A stretch of 64,000 nucleotides of DNA from Tenodera sinensis (GCA_030765045.1 CM060965.1:67434287-67498286); one strand, 5' to 3'; counted from the stretch's first letter, positions 23,700 through 35,819 are shown. The notes: generated by a model not told the origin, from the letters alone. A program made the numbers and translations.

Positions 23700-23900
23700 T
23701 TAGAAATCTTGATCACCTCCATGGCATATGTTTAGCCTTCTAATCTGTAGGATCCTAGTTCGAATTTCTGTTGGGCAAATGTGTCCAGGTAAGGTTTCTC
23801 CGAACTTTTCCGCTCACAATGTGACCTACTCTCGGCATATTTCACTCGTTTCATTCAACATCTCTGCAGATCTAAGTAGTTAAACTCGTGGATAAACAGT
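23700..23900 (+). mobile_element. tRNA-derived SINE, degenerate
   Basis: Box-B-like ctagttcgaatttctg near 23757 preceded by a weak box A (ggcatatgtttagccttct), then 'ccaggtaaggtttctccga', recalling family E in the opposite orientation. Confidence 0.4.
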
Positions 23901-24880
23901 AGCTTAAATATGGGTACCGTAAAACAGGCTAATTTTGGCTACTTCGGACATTAGGTTGTTGAACCTTATTGTTTATTCTCTCAAATAGAACATCAATGTT
24001 GTAACTATTTCGTAAGGTGTTTTGTACAGCCAATGGACCGCATTAGTTGCAAAGCTGTTTTCCATACATCCTGGTGTGCAAAATAGACATCAGTAGCAGC
24101 TGATATTCCATCGATAAGTGTTTCTGTTCGGAAGAGTGAAAACAAACTTATACCTAGCTAAAACTTGAAGGCTTAGGTGATTTCTGTTTACGTAATTGAT
24201 CAGTAAGTATCTCTAAATATATGTTATTTAAGATTGGAACGTATTGAACAATTACTGTTTCACTGAATTAGTTCTACATTCATCGGTGTGAATTTTCAGC
24301 CCAACTTCGGCCAAAATACCAAAGAAAAATTCCAGATGCTGACCTTTATTGAAGTGTGTTTTTTAAATCATCACGTCTGAAAAGGAACAAAACTAGAACA
24401 AATTAAATAAAGATACATAGGCAAAACCAACACAGTATCACAGTGATTTACTTTACAGAATATTAACCCAAAAAAAGCAAAATAGGAACTGTGGGCTGTC
24501 TTGGAGTGACTCATTCACAGAACTGAAATCTGCACGCATAGGAGAGAGAGAGAAAAATATATAATAACCAAAGAGGTTGAATATAAAATCTGGAAAGAGT
24601 ATGTCAATAGGAAACACAAATTCAAGGGAAGTTGAACCCAAAGAAACCCGTTTTATGTTAGAAGAAGCAGTTTGAGTCTTTTTCCAGTAGAAGTGGTTTA
24701 AGATGTGTTCAACTGGTTGTTGATGAGACAAAGCAGGAGGTTTCGTTCTTGTGAAGTTTTTGATTGAGAAGAATCAAATATTTTTATGCTGCAGAAATTT
24801 TGAATTCTGGGAACACATGAAATAAAATGCTTGAGAAAAAATTCGGGGAAACAATTCTTCGGCTCTTCTTTAGATTTTAT
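23901..24880. other. No recognised feature
   Basis: No gene or clear repeat seen. Confidence 0.35.
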
Positions 24881-24895
24881 CCCCCAGCATTTTAC

Positions 24896-25121
24896 GTTGG
24901 TCTGGGTGGCTCAGTTGGTTAGACGCTGGCCTACTGATCCCAAGATCGCGGGTTCAAATCCGGCCCAGACCGATGGGTTTTAAGTGTGCTTAAAAAACGA
25001 CAGCTCCATGTCAGTAGATTTACTGGTATGTAAAAGAAATCCTGCGGGACGAAATTCTGGCACACCGGCGACGCTAATGTGATTTTGACAATTGACAGCG
25101 TCGTTAAACAAGATAATTTTC
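24896..25121 (+). mobile_element. tRNA-derived SINE (family B), copy 2
   Basis: Box A ggtggctcagttggttagac and box B gggttcaaatccggcc are both near tRNA consensus. The body matches 12072-12299 to its end. The target duplication cccccagcattttac (24881-24895) against cccccaacattttac (25122-25136) has 14 of 15 identical. Confidence 0.92.
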
Positions 25122-25136
25122 CCCCCAACATTTTAC

Positions 25137-26325
25137 CGTAGAAAATCTAAGTCCAATCCTTCCTTGTGTTTCCAGCCAATGAGGATGTGTGTAATATGCA
25201 GAGAATCAGTTTGTGAGGAAACTGCAACCATCCCTTCGTGTAAGACATGGAAGCTTTTATGTTCAGAAATATTACAGACAATTACGACATATTTTAAAAC
25301 ATATCATGGGCAGGCTTAAGAAATGACCAAACTGATAAATAAGTTTATTTTAAAAACAATTTTGGTGTAAAATGATTTTCTTGCACATTGAAGTCTTAAG
25401 GAAAAGAAACTACAATATTTAGTACTCCATTTTTTTAATGTTCAACGCAACTTTCATTCTACGAGTAAAACAAGTGCAACATTCAACAATACGTTTCTAG
25501 AGGTCAAAGTAAACACAGGCTAGTGTAACTTTGTTTTTCCATTATATTTTTGCCATTGCTGAAATTAGGCTGTTTTTCGAGGATTCTTCGGCCGCATTTC
25601 AATATTTTATGTAATAAATAATAATACACATATTAGGAATTTTAGTCAACATCTTCATACCAAAATTGTCAAAAACGTTTAAAAAACGAAGTTATCCTGT
25701 TCTCGGTACGTAAGATGACACCTTTAACAATGATTATGGACAACTGAGACAAAAGTATTTGCTTTGGGTGTCCCGAAATAAAGGTGAAGCTTATGAAAAG
25801 CGGGAAGAGGGGAATAATCATTATATGCTTGATCTCTAGAAACATGGGCTTCTGTGAGCTGTTAATTAAACACTTTTAATGCAACCAGCGTTCTTTGAAG
25901 TCATGTTGAATGCTAAAATAATCCCTTAATGCTTAGAGGCATCTGTTGCATTTTAATTTACGGTGAATGCGAACGACATGCGTGCAACAGAAACGCGCGA
26001 AATCGAGCGTGAGTAGGTACAATGATGCTCCGCCAGCCAATTACTTCTGCCTGACAGAAGTGTGTGTAGACCCGCAAACTGGTTACCCCCCAGCACACTG
26101 TTGTTCAACTAACCCCTATAATGTTGCGCCAGAGGCTAACTTTTTAGGTCCTTGGGTAATTGAAAAGGTAAAAAATTTACTCTTTTACAGGTATGTTCGT
26201 TTGTTTGAAACACGCGATTTCTGCTGTGGGGTGAATTTATAAATCGAACAATATTTACTCATACTTATGATTTACTACGATGCAAACAATTTTTGTGCAT
26301 GTGCTTTTTTATTTGTTACCTTTTT
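25137..26325. other. No recognised feature
   Basis: No gene recognised. A Cys-containing frame at 25967-26242 was examined as a possible testican exon and rejected (no splice sites, no matching spacing). Confidence 0.35.
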
Positions 26326-26880
26326 TATAAGCTTACCTTTGGCAGCTACAGAAATTGTATCCCACCAAATTTTCGGCATCAGCTTTTCCCCGGAAATACA
26401 TGTTCTAAAGTTATATGAACATAAAAAACAAAGAAACGTAAACATTTTTAGAAAGTGTGAGTGTTTGTGGGTGTGTATTGTGTGGGTGTGTGTGCGCGTG
26501 TACGTGTACCTGCGTGCGTGTGTGTAATTGTGTATGCATGGAGAAAGAAGGGGGGAGAGAGGGGACACAGCACAATTCAAAACCAAACGTTTGGATAGAT
26601 ACCAAACTCAGTACTTAAGTTAATTATCCTCCAAGAAGGCAAGAAGAAGATTTTTAAGCAACCTCCCTCATCCCAAATTGCTCATTAGATGGAATTTTTT
26701 TTCTTAATTTTTTGATGTCCTACAAAATGCCCTTAATGATTTTTATTAAAATACTGTCTTTTAGATATTTGCATAACTAACACAGAGCTTATCTTGGAAT
26801 TTCTGTGATTAGCTGTGAAGTCCTCTTCTGAATGAGTATTGTATAAACTTAAAAAGTCAGAAAGTTATCGTAATACAGTG
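26326..26880 (+). repeat. Family A dispersed repeat, diverged copy
   Basis: Keeps gaaattgtatcccaccaaat, ttccccggaaatacatgtt, the GT-rich patch (26457-26530), accaaactcagtacttaagt and the distal 'agctgtgaagtcc'. The 3' border is about 100 bp from the Kazal exon. Confidence 0.6.
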
Positions 26881-26994
26881 CAATGAACTTTCTGAAAACA
26901 GAACCTATGGTTAACGCACACCTATACTCTGTTTACCACATACATGTATCTTACCAATTTGAGAAGTTATTTCATAAATACAAGTTTGTTTCAG

Positions 26995-27143
26995 GCGCTG
27001 TAATCCATGCCCAGTTGTTAAACCAACCTTCCTTTGCGGTACTGACAACCGGACCTACAGCTCTCTCTGCCGTCTGGATTACCATAACTGTATTCACCAC
27101 ACTTCCATCAGAGTTGGCTGCAAAGGATTTTGCCCTTGCAAAG
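26995..27143 (+). CDS. Cow: Testican exon: follistatin/Kazal-like module
   Basis: Acceptor tttgtttcag ends at 26994; donor GT at 27144. The first base completes a codon begun in the previous exon, then 49 codons, then G of a split Asp. The exon has ten cysteines in the SPOCK follistatin/Kazal arrangement: RCNPCP at the start, LCGTDNRTYSSLCRLDYHNC in the middle (the C-G-x-D-x-x-T-Y-x-S-x-C signature of a Kazal fold) and CKGFCPCK at the end. In vertebrate testicans this module lies directly before the EC domain; such modules can inhibit proteases, but the inhibitory loop is not predictable here. The exon sits 115 bp after a family A repeat. The frame on the opposite strand is a shadow. Confidence 0.95.
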
Positions 27144-27639
27144 GTCTGTGGTCCATAAATAACCTTCTTTAATATACATGAGAATTTAATTACTAAAAAA
27201 AACAAGAAATCATGATTTTGCTTGTACCGGTGCTTCTGCAGTAAGATGCGATACATTGTGAATAAAAATGTCTACATTTTTTAAAGAATGTAAAACAATG
27301 TAATAGTTTTTATACCGAATCTTATAAAATAATTACACAAAATGGAACTTAATTGTGATGAAAGTATAAACCAGATTTAGTTGAATAACAAATTGAACAC
27401 ATCAGTACAAGTTCAAGTTTTGTGTACAAGTAATAAAAATGATCAACATGGCTTCCTTTTGTAACATAGCATAGATCTTATGAGTGAGTTCATTCAATCA
27501 TATCACTGTCAGTAGTTGTTTTGTTACCCCTATCTAAACTAGCAATTTGTTTGTGACTGATTGCAACTCATGAAGCAGTGGACAAGAGACAGCACACTAT
27601 GCATCTGTATATATTTGTATGCTGGCTGATGGTTTTTTT

Positions 27640-27885
27640 TTTTTAGATTTATTTAACATCCTCTAATGTAATGTCATATTGGACGATGAATGAATGAAAC
27701 AGGTGAAATAATGCTCAAATGAGCCCAAGGTCTATGGAGCTTAACTTCAGACATTCATCTTCTCAGGATAAGGGAAAACCTCAGAAAAAAAACCTTATTC
27801 GGATAACTTACCATAAGCGAGATTCAAGCTCGCAACCTCTTGAATGTGAGGCAAACATGCTAACCATCACACTACCAAGGCAGGC
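27640..27885 (-). mobile_element. tRNA-derived SINE (family E)
   Basis: Minus-strand copy. tRNA-like head at the right end (box A tggtagtgtgatggttagca, box B gcgagcttgaatctcgc), then the shared core (complement of ggataagggaaaacctcaga) and poly-A end (poly-T at 27633-27645 on +). Confidence 0.8.
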
Positions 27886-28789
27886 TGGCTGATGGTGATG
27901 AGTAGGGCCCGTATGTTTAGATGGAATAAACCTTCATTTTAGGTTTCTTGTGTACTTAAAATGGGCTTTTTCTATTTTAGTTTTGCTTCGTGGAATAATA
28001 TGGGCTTCAATAATTTTAATATTCTTTTTTTTTTAAGTTTTGTGAGATGTATTTATGAACTCTTTTTACAAAAGTTTACATTATCAAAGATGTCATCAAA
28101 AACACAAAGAGAAGAGCTTTTTATGTTTGTTGTAGGTTATTTTTTGGGATGACAGTATAAATGCATCCAAATTTTCTGGCATAAATTATTTCCTATTATC
28201 ATATAACTCAATGTTGTGTGAAGAAAAGTTCTTTCAATGGAATATTACATGTGACATAAATCTAATCAGCAGATTCTGTGGGTAATTTTCCTACACTTTT
28301 CTCCCTGTAATAGAATGAATCGGGGGAAGATGCCCAACTTAAGGTTTAGAGGAGCAAAGGGTAGGTTGAACTTTAGGGTTTAAGTTTGGCATTAAACTAG
28401 TGTTCACTGGAGCCTCTTCTATATAAAGACTAATTTGTATTACCCTACCATTAATAATGATATGTGTTTTGAATATTGTTATGAAGGGTGTAGTTCAGAT
28501 ATCTTACCCCGAAGTGATGGCTATTATATTGGAAGGAGGTTCAAGTAGTGGTTTTATGCATTTATGGTACCATGTATAACTCAATAAACACATTTAATTT
28601 GGCTATAAAGAATAACCAAAAAAATAAAATAAGCATATAAATGTATGTAATAATTAACAAGTGAAATGTTTGCTTCAACATAAGTCAGTTCTTTTGCACA
28701 GTTCTTGAACATTTCTTCCTCTGTGCAGATTTTATATAACCTTTAATTGCAATGATGCATCTTATATCATTATCTTATCCTGAGAAAGT

Positions 28790-28855
28790 AGTGGATGGGC
28801 CCTAATGACCTAGTTGTTGACGGGCCCTTAAATACCACCACTCACTCACTCTCCC
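28790..28855 (+). mobile_element. LINE/SINE 3' tail
   Basis: gggccctaatgacctagttg followed by ttgacgggcccttaaat can form a stem (GGGCCC with GGGCCC), then a CACT-repeat tail. Same terminal design as 9771-9836 and 37785-37838. Confidence 0.55.
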
Positions 28856-30277
28856 AAAAATCAGGATAGGATGCCACTTGACATGACTGGCACAATATGG
28901 TAGCTGCAGAACAACTGAAGATGACAAAATACACTACAAAGTATCCACTATACTCAACATGTGTAATATTTGCCTCCTCTAAGTTATTCATGAGCATATG
29001 TCCACTTAAAAATAACTATGCACTATGGGCAACATTAGTGCAAATGAACGAAGAATCGCGAAAGATAGACCTTCTCAAAACCACCCAAAATTGTTTGGTC
29101 AAATGGGGTAACCTTAGAAATATTGGCTGTATAATGCAATGAAGCAGACACCTGGAATCAGTTTTGTTCTTACTCTGTGTTTGTTGATTTCAAAGTGCAG
29201 AAACTATTAGCATAGGAACATAAGCATTTGCTTTTACTTCATACTACAGCCAGCGAGTATGGTACAGGTTGGTTCTGTTGTTCATGACAGAACTGCAAAA
29301 CTTGAGGTATCTGCCCCCATAGGCATCTTCCTCCAATTCACTCTATTAAGTGTATGAGTTTCATATCTTCAAAACCATGATTGCATTCAAGAATCTCCAA
29401 CTTAAATAAATATGCAACTCTCAGTGAAACAGATATTACTTTTCTAAATACATCGCCAGTGATATTCAGAGCATCACTGAATGGCAGGCTTACACTTTCC
29501 AAGCAGAGAAGACTTCTGGGATAAAACAAAAATGTGTCTTAATATATGCAAGGGCTGCATTTAACAATACCAACCTGAACTAACATAACCAACCGCTTAT
29601 AGTAGTGGTGGAAATGATTTTTTGATGAGTTTCAACAAGAAAATAACATTCTTTATTTGAAGAAGGCAAAACAGCTGTGTAGATTATTTTAGGGATCATC
29701 TTCTCATTCAGATGTTTTTTTTAGGTGCAATGAAATTTGCATATATTGCTATGGAAGTATGAAACTAATATATATCTTGAATGTTGTGAATTAAACAGGA
29801 GGGAAAAAATAGGTTAAAATCTAAAAATCTATGCCTAGTGATGGGATTATTGTTGCACTACAGCATGCTGTACTGCATTCTCACATATTCTAGCAAGTTT
29901 ACTCTATAGTAAACTGGAAGATATGCTGAAACTTTGTAGATGCATTACTTCCCCACTACTCTTGGTTCAAAAGCACTGGTGTAACTAACTTATAATGACC
30001 CTGCATATAAAATGTTTAGGGAGTCACAGTTTTATAACATAACTATGGTTCTTTATAAGTTTCCTTTTGGTACATATTGATATTAGAGGTAACTTAGCAT
30101 TATTTGTTTACTTTAGAATAATTACTCTTCAAATATGCAACCTTGCAAGTACAAATTATTTTACTTCATTTTACATGTCTTTCTTACGTCACTCAAACCT
30201 TCTGTCTAGATTTCAAAAATGTATTCAAGTTAATATGTTAATGTTGGAGTAATTTGTCAATGGAAATTGAATTGCAG

Positions 30278-30498
30278 ATGGTGAGCTTCACCTTCGTAAG
30301 AAGCAACGACAATCAGAAAGACTTAGCAATTTGATGAACAAGTACAAGATGACAGCTGAGAAGGAGAAGAAGGCACAGCTGCAGATGAGCAATAGCAAGC
30401 AGAATAGATTACCCCAGGATAAGTACACATTCACTCCTGAAGACTTCAAGTATGAAAACAAACACTACAAATACATCAAATATACCAAGTACAACAAG
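30278..30498 (+). CDS. Cow: Testican exon: basic linker between Kazal and EC domains
   Basis: Acceptor attgcag at 30271-30277, donor AAG|gtaaca at 30499. Two bases complete the Asp started in the Kazal exon, then 73 codons in phase 0 at the 3' end. The peptide is Lys/Arg-rich in its first half (GELHLRKKQRQSERLSNLMN) and Tyr/Lys-rich in the second (FKYENKHYKYIKYTKYNK). No cysteine. Vertebrate SPOCK proteins have only a short linker here, so this looks like an insect-type expansion (inference). The basic, aromatic composition could bind anionic partners such as heparan sulfate, but that is speculative. Confidence 0.9.
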
Positions 30499-30627
30499 GT
30501 AACATATTGTAGTCACTTGACTTAATGGGGAATGCATAGTTTATAACATACCATACTTCAACCATTAACATTTTAAAACATGATTTCCAGTAGCTCCTAT
30601 TTCTCTATAGCTTATTTCTTGCAACTA

Positions 30628-31175
30628 CAGTAGAACCCTGCTAATCTGAACCCTACAAATCTGAAATTCTGTATAATCTGAAGACAAAATCCATAGATAA
30701 AATAACAATAAAAAGCATAATAGAGAAAACATTTTTATTATAGAACTGACAAACTCATTATTGAAACAGCACACATTGGAATCTAATGTTTATTGCACAT
30801 TTGCTTGACATGTTGTGCATGATATAACATAAACAAGCACCTGTTTTGTATTAATTCATGAACAAAAACAAACTACTGTAGAATGATCACTAACAATAGT
30901 GAAACTGAACTACCTACATACCACCACTATCACATGCAATCAACTATGTCCACAAGTCAGAAGAGTACATTGTTTATGGTAATAGCAACATTGTCACTTC
31001 CTCATATCCCTATCTATGTTACCCTGTAGCTGCCAATCCTATAGCAGAATTTATATTCCTCTCTCTCTCTCTCTCTTTTTTTTTTTTTTTTTTTTCCATT
31101 TTTCAGATAATCCAAACCTTTCCAAATTTGAACAGAACACACCCCCATTTAATTTGGATTAACGAGGTTCTGCTG
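30628..31175. mobile_element. pogo/Tigger-type MITE
   Basis: 548-bp non-autonomous DNA transposon. Terminal inverted repeats begin CAGTAGAACCCTGCTAATCT on the left and, read from the right end, CAGCAGAACCTCGTTAATCC, flanked by TA on both sides (30626-30627, 31176-31177), the Tc1/mariner-pogo target. There is no coding capacity. A (CT)n-T(n) tract is at 31057-31096. It lies 130 bp after an exon without touching its donor. Confidence 0.9.
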
Positions 31176-31754
31176 TAGGTATTCTAAATTATTTGTTTAG
31201 CTTGTTTTTCTATTTACTTCCTGTTGACTTATCTCAGATATAAATACACTAACATGCTTTATATGTAACCAGTTCTAAATAATTCATATTTATATTTAAA
31301 TTTTTGTAGGTGTTGGTAAAATAAAATTTAGAAATGTGTTAATGGAACCTTATTTATACATACTGTCATAGTATTAAGTTTCAGTGAAACACAACTGAGT
31401 TTTATGTAATTATAATGGGCATATGGCATATGCTATCTTAAAAGAAATTCAAGGCATACTTTCCCTGTCCCTGTTGACAAAGATGCATACTCAGGGGGTG
31501 GTTTTCTGCTGCTGAAACAACAGACAAAGACGTTTGCTGGTAGAGCCAGCAATGTCATAGCAACAAATGAGAAGTAAAGATAAAAATTTTCAGTATTTGG
31601 TGTTTACTGTTGAATATCGGTTTTGTCTTTCAGTTCTCAATGGCTTTTAGTCAGCCATGGAACAGAAAAAGAAAATGTGATACACTAGAACAAAAAGAAA
31701 AATTCACTCAAGAGGTAGAACTATATCCATAAAACCAAAACCAAAATTATATCT

Positions 31755-32583
31755 AGGGGTTATTTCCGGGCTGTTATGCTGTAGTCTGCTGGAGTTTAAG
31801 TATAGGTTGCGCGTTCCTTCTTGACGAATGACCTTGAGCAGAAATCCAATGAGTGAGCCTACCCTTAATAAAAGGTCAGCAAATGTTTATGCTACGATAA
31901 CAGACACCTCTGTTTTCCTCTGTCACGTGTGTGTATACAGTGGACTGCAGAAGTTTTGTGCGGTACGGATGTATGTATGCATGCAACGAAAATAGCAATT
32001 CAGACGAGGGAGAGATGTCGGGAATAGAATAAATGCAAGAAAGTTAAGTGGAAACAGTTATAGAGGTATAGTGTATAATACGTGTGGCTGATATTACTGC
32101 AAGTGTCATAAATTGATTTGTAGTGTTGTACTACTTCAGCTCAGAAGCATGCGCGTCATCTCACTGCAGACTGTACCTCCTCTCTCTCGTTCCCGCAAAA
32201 GCTGAGTAGAGACTCGCATTCAACCTTTCATATAAAATTTTCATTCGTCAAGAAGTAACGCGCGACCTATACCCAGACGTTTCGTCCACAACTGCGTTAG
32301 ACATCTTCATGGTGTGTGGTATCTGAGATGTTGTTTCAGTTTTTTCAGTCTGAGCTACTATATTTATCCCTCGACTGGCCTCCGCTGAGTGATCTGGATG
32401 GCGGACAACAGGAGGGAGGGGGCAGGCCTTCTGATTGGTTCACTTGTTGTGTGCCATTTCTTGCCTTCAATGAAAGGATAACAGTTGCTGTTAAGTTTCA
32501 AAACTTCTTCTTTCTTATTGAAATTGTGGGGATGTTTATAAATTTCAATAGCTTCACATTGTAGCTGGGCATGGTAGTGTATT
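31755..32583 (+). mobile_element. Penelope-like element, terminal (pLTR-like) region
   Basis: Begins with a block (ggttatttccgggctgttat, gtctgctgg) also seen in the second Penelope-like locus near 50835. A 32- to 36-bp inverted repeat pairs 31797-31832 (aggttgcgcgttccttcttg core) with 32244-32275. Just inside is a hammerhead-like core on the minus strand. The coding remnant follows at 32584. Confidence 0.65.
32268..32316 (-). ncRNA. Hammerhead-ribozyme-like motif, damaged core
   Basis: Minus strand reads CCA, TGAAGA (32304-32309), helix II GTCT/GGAC (32299-32302 with 32284-32287), GAAA (32280-32283), CGTC (32276-32279), TGG (32273-32275). Helix I CCA/TGG and the palindromic ACGT of helix III are as in the motif at 50890-50943. 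The invariant C before UGA is missing (CCA runs directly into TGAAGA), so cleavage is not expected. Confidence 0.55.
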
Positions 32584-33150
32584 GTGGATGATCTCATCAA
32601 GAATTCTTCCCTGCCAGCAGAGGACAAATGCCGCATCATCAAATCAGAAGCTCAGCCTCCCAGACTTTACAGTCTACCAAAAATCCACAAGCCAGATGTG
32701 CCTCTGAGGCTGATTGTCAGCGGAATTGGATCTCCGACCTATTACATAGCCAAACGTCTAGCCTCCCTACTAGAACCACACATTGGCTCAACAGACTCCT
32801 TCATTGAAGACTCTACACATTTCATCCAGAAACTACAAAGTCTCACACTACAACCTCATGACCTTCTGATCAGCTTTGTTGTCGTCTCAATCTTCACCAT
32901 GGTTCCAGTACAAGAGGCCCTCACACAGCTAGAGCACATTGTCTCAGATGAAATAATTGCAGTTTTCCACCATGTTCTCTCCACTACATATTTCCAGTGG
33001 AACCATTCATTCTATGAATGCCATGGGGAGCCCTCTGAGCCCAGTAATGGCCAATTTCTTCATGGAATCCTTTGAGTCTACAGCTTTAGGCACAGCTTCA
33101 CTAAAACCGACTGTCTGGCTCCGCTATGTGGACGACACCTTTGTCATATG
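32584..33150 (+). pseudogene. Penelope-like element reverse transcriptase, truncated and frameshifted
   Basis: Residues PPRLYSLPKIHKPDVPLRLI and the following GSPTYYIAKRLASLLEPH are the hallmark N-terminal RT block of Penelope-like elements. Next come a DLLISFVVVSIFTMVPV block (the catalytic Asp in the usual F-D-V-x-S-L-F-T motif is replaced by Val) and FQWN. A frameshift near 33018 moves the frame to AMGSPLSPVMANFFMESFES and LRYVDDTFVI, holding the YVDD catalytic box. The sequence stops at 33149, where a family A repeat begins; the GIY-YIG endonuclease is absent. Inactive. Confidence 0.9.
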
Positions 33151-33595
33151 AAAACTCAGAAAATTCAAAATATAAATTTCATGTGCCATAAAAGTATTTG
33201 TAACATATGGCATTTTAATCAAAATTGTTAGTCTTTTTGACGAGTTCAAAATTTTCCATGTAAAGGGTAGTTTAGGATAGAGGAGTTTTTGTTCAAAATC
33301 TTTGTGTCGCATCCTTGAAAAATATTAAACTTAAATACCAACTTTGGTTTCTAACTGAGTTTTTTGTTTTTGAAATATACTGTTCACAGACAGACAGACA
33401 CACATGCATGCACATGCACACACATATGGAGCTTCTAAAAATTATTTTTTTCAGATTTAGAAAGACACTAAGATTTAGAAAGACATCAAGATTTAGAAAA
33501 CATATATTTCCAGTGAAATCTTGACATTGAAATTTTGGATCCAATACAATACTTTCTATGCTTACTATATGTAGTAGAGGAAGTAAAAATGCCGT
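33150..33595 (-). repeat. Family A dispersed repeat, truncated inverted copy
   Basis: Begins at the broken Penelope reverse transcriptase and ends with ttactatatgtagtagagga at its terminal inverted repeat. Contains an ACACATGC-type patch at the family's GT-rich site. Confidence 0.75.
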
Positions 33596-34379
33596 TCAAT
33601 AAGAAAATGGCTGTCCTATACACAATCATTCAAAATGGCTCAGATAGTGCTTAATATTCTGTGGGATGATGCACCGTTCATCTTTCAAGAAGAGAGCCAT
33701 GTTCAAAAATACATGATTTGGAGACTATGAAGTATCCAATCCACATGTTTTTCATCATAATAGTTATGCCACCCATTAACCATCATTGCAAGGTGGATGG
33801 ACTAACCTCACCTGTCAACTTTTCTGCATTTAGGCAACATCACTCTACAATCCATGGTTCACATTCTAAGTGGGTTACTGGTTCCATAGCATCCATAGTC
33901 CACAGATCTAGTACTCCTAATTTGTTTGAGGTATCAACTAAATGTACAGTATATGATTCCTCTTAAATCAGGGTAAAAATTGATTGCATTAATCCAATAG
34001 GACTGAACATTTGAGCACTCAACTAAACATCTTAGTTCATGTGCATCCATTTTTAAAAGGATGGTGTAGTCTCTGTAATGAAATTGTAAATTAAACCTTC
34101 TAACATCTTTTGTGCTTTAAAGGACAGTGTTATGCACTTTTGATAGAGGTTTCTGGACAAAATGTGGAAAACACGCTCATCAACATATCTGAACTATACG
34201 AAAATAGTTACCAATATTTCTGCCCATTTTTCCATTAGAAATTGATCAGTTTGCCATCTTGCACAGCATGCTAATGATTGTCAAGATTTTAATTCATTAT
34301 TTATTATTCTACAGTTGCTACAAAGCAGATGTTTGAGAAATATACTAAGACAAACTTTGATCATTTTCGTTTATTGCAG
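33596..34379 (+). other. Intronic DNA, nothing recognised
   Basis: 3' part of the 3.9-kb testican intron, ending in the acceptor tttattgcag at 34379. Confidence 0.5.
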
Positions 34380-34605
34380 GACCTTTACACAGCTACCAAT
34401 CCCCCCTACTCAGATGATAAAGACAGACAGCGTGGCTACAATGAAGTGCTAGATACAAAACCTTCAGTACCAAGTCACACCAGCACTTTTTGGAGTAAAG
34501 AGTGCCCACCATCTGCTCTGCAAGCCATGGGAAATAGACTGCTGGATTGGTTCTCTGTTGTCATGGCTGAAGCAAAGAAGCGACGCACTCATAACAAAGG
34601 AAAAG
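34380..34605 (+). CDS. Cow: Testican exon: start of the EC domain
   Basis: Acceptor ttattgcag, phase 0; 75 codons plus G of a split Ala; donor AAAAG|gtgcgt. The first 40 residues (DLYTATNPPYSDDKD...) are a variable, charged and Ser/Thr/Pro-containing segment. Then SKECPPSALQAMGNRLLDWF matches the first helix of the SPARC/testican EC domain, where human SPOCK1 has a Cys, a short gap, an N/S-R-L motif and DWF. The end (AEAKKRRTHNKGK) is strongly basic. Confidence 0.93.
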
Positions 34606-34629
34606 GTGCGTGATGTGAATTTTGTTGCA

Positions 34630-34656
34630 ATCATCATCATCATCATCATCATCATT
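34630..34656 (+). repeat. (ATC)n tract at LINE 5' junction
   Basis: About eight ATC units directly before the LINE head; a longer ATC tract follows the LINE 3' end at 37839-37887. Confidence 0.9.
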
Positions 34657-35106
34657 CCCTCCAGGGGCCTACTACAGTAGGTGCAGATTTGGTACATCCA
34701 GTGTCCTGAACCATGTTCTCAATTAGGTTCCTCTAAAGGGTGAGAGTGTATGTTAAACGCCCAATTAATTTTGGTCCACTTTTGTGTTTGACCTCCCACC
34801 TTATGTCTCCCTGAACACAATCTGATGGATAACCTATGTGCAGGTTGTTAGTGGATAGGGTGACACAAGTGGTGACTGGTAACCACATAGTTCCCAGCCC
34901 CTGGTTATCATGTAGGATTTATGTTCGCATCCACTGATAAAGATAAGTTCCGGGGAGGGGCCATTGCAAGAGCTGGTGCACTCCTGAAGGTGATTGGGTG
35001 CCTCTGTCTGTACACTGGGAGGTGTGACCATAGGGTGAGCAAGGTCCTGGCCAGAACTCTCACCTAAGCTGGCGTGGTGCCCAGGAAGTGAGTATGCCAT
35101 TGGAGA

Positions 35107-35750
35107 CATTTCCAATGGTGGAGGATATCATCACCATGGTATATTCCAAAGCACCTAATAAAATGCAGAAGGCTATTGGAAAGGAAGTAGCAGAGTCGAG
35201 TAGTCCTATCTATTTTGTAATAGCTAGAACTAGAAAGGTAAAAAGTTAACATTGGTGAGCCCATTTACAATTCAAAAGGATCTGGATAAGTTTGCTAGCT
35301 CAGTAAAGTCAAGTACTAGATCTTACAATGGCACACTCCTGGTTGAAGCACTTTTAGCCACCCAAGAAGCTAAAATACTGAAAGCTAATATGTTAGCAAA
35401 TTATCTGATACCTGTTGAGATGCATAGGATGTTGAACTCCTCTCGCAGGGTCATACATTGGACGGTTTAACCAATGAGAAGATTCAACAAAATATTGTGG
35501 ATCAAGGCATTACTAACATTTACTAAGTTCAGTGCAAAGAAGGCAGTGAATTAAAGCCAACTTGTATCCTGTTTCTGACCTTCGATTGGGTAGATCTCCC
35601 GCAAAGGATTGGGGCAGTGTGTGCACCCATCAAAGGGATTGTATGGTTCCTGTATACATTGAACATACTTTGACACCTACCACTGTTCATTCAGGAATTT
35701 ATGAAGGACCATGTTTTCCGAGTAATAATATTTTTGTTCAGTAGAACAGG
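35107..35750 (+). pseudogene. LINE ORF1 (gag-like) relic, J2
   Basis: Paralogue of 11538-12420: IGKEVAES, then IQKDLDKFASSVKSSTRSYN, ANMLANYLIPVEMHRMLNSS in several frames. At 35597-35610 the sequence cgcaaaggattggggcag is uninterrupted, which is the empty site of the SINE carried by J1. Confidence 0.75.
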
Positions 35751-35819
35751 GTACCCTAGGTTTTGGTATTAAGCATCACATTGTTTGCTATAGCAATTAA
35801 CTCTATCTTAAAATGTGTT

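Larger units (their letters stand above)
27144..30277 (+). other. Testican intron (3.1 kb)
   Basis: Contains a family E SINE (27640-27885) and a LINE/SINE tail (28790-28855). The remainder is AT-rich without recognised features. The acceptor end is aattgcag at 30270-30277. Confidence 0.85.

Noticed and set aside
24896..24970. Functional tRNA gene
   Set aside because: Box A and box B are good, but the sequence is the head of a 226-bp SINE with target duplication and a second copy at 12072.
25967..26242. Additional Cys-rich testican exon
   Set aside because: No acceptor or donor at fitting places and no match to the spacing of the N-terminal testican domain.
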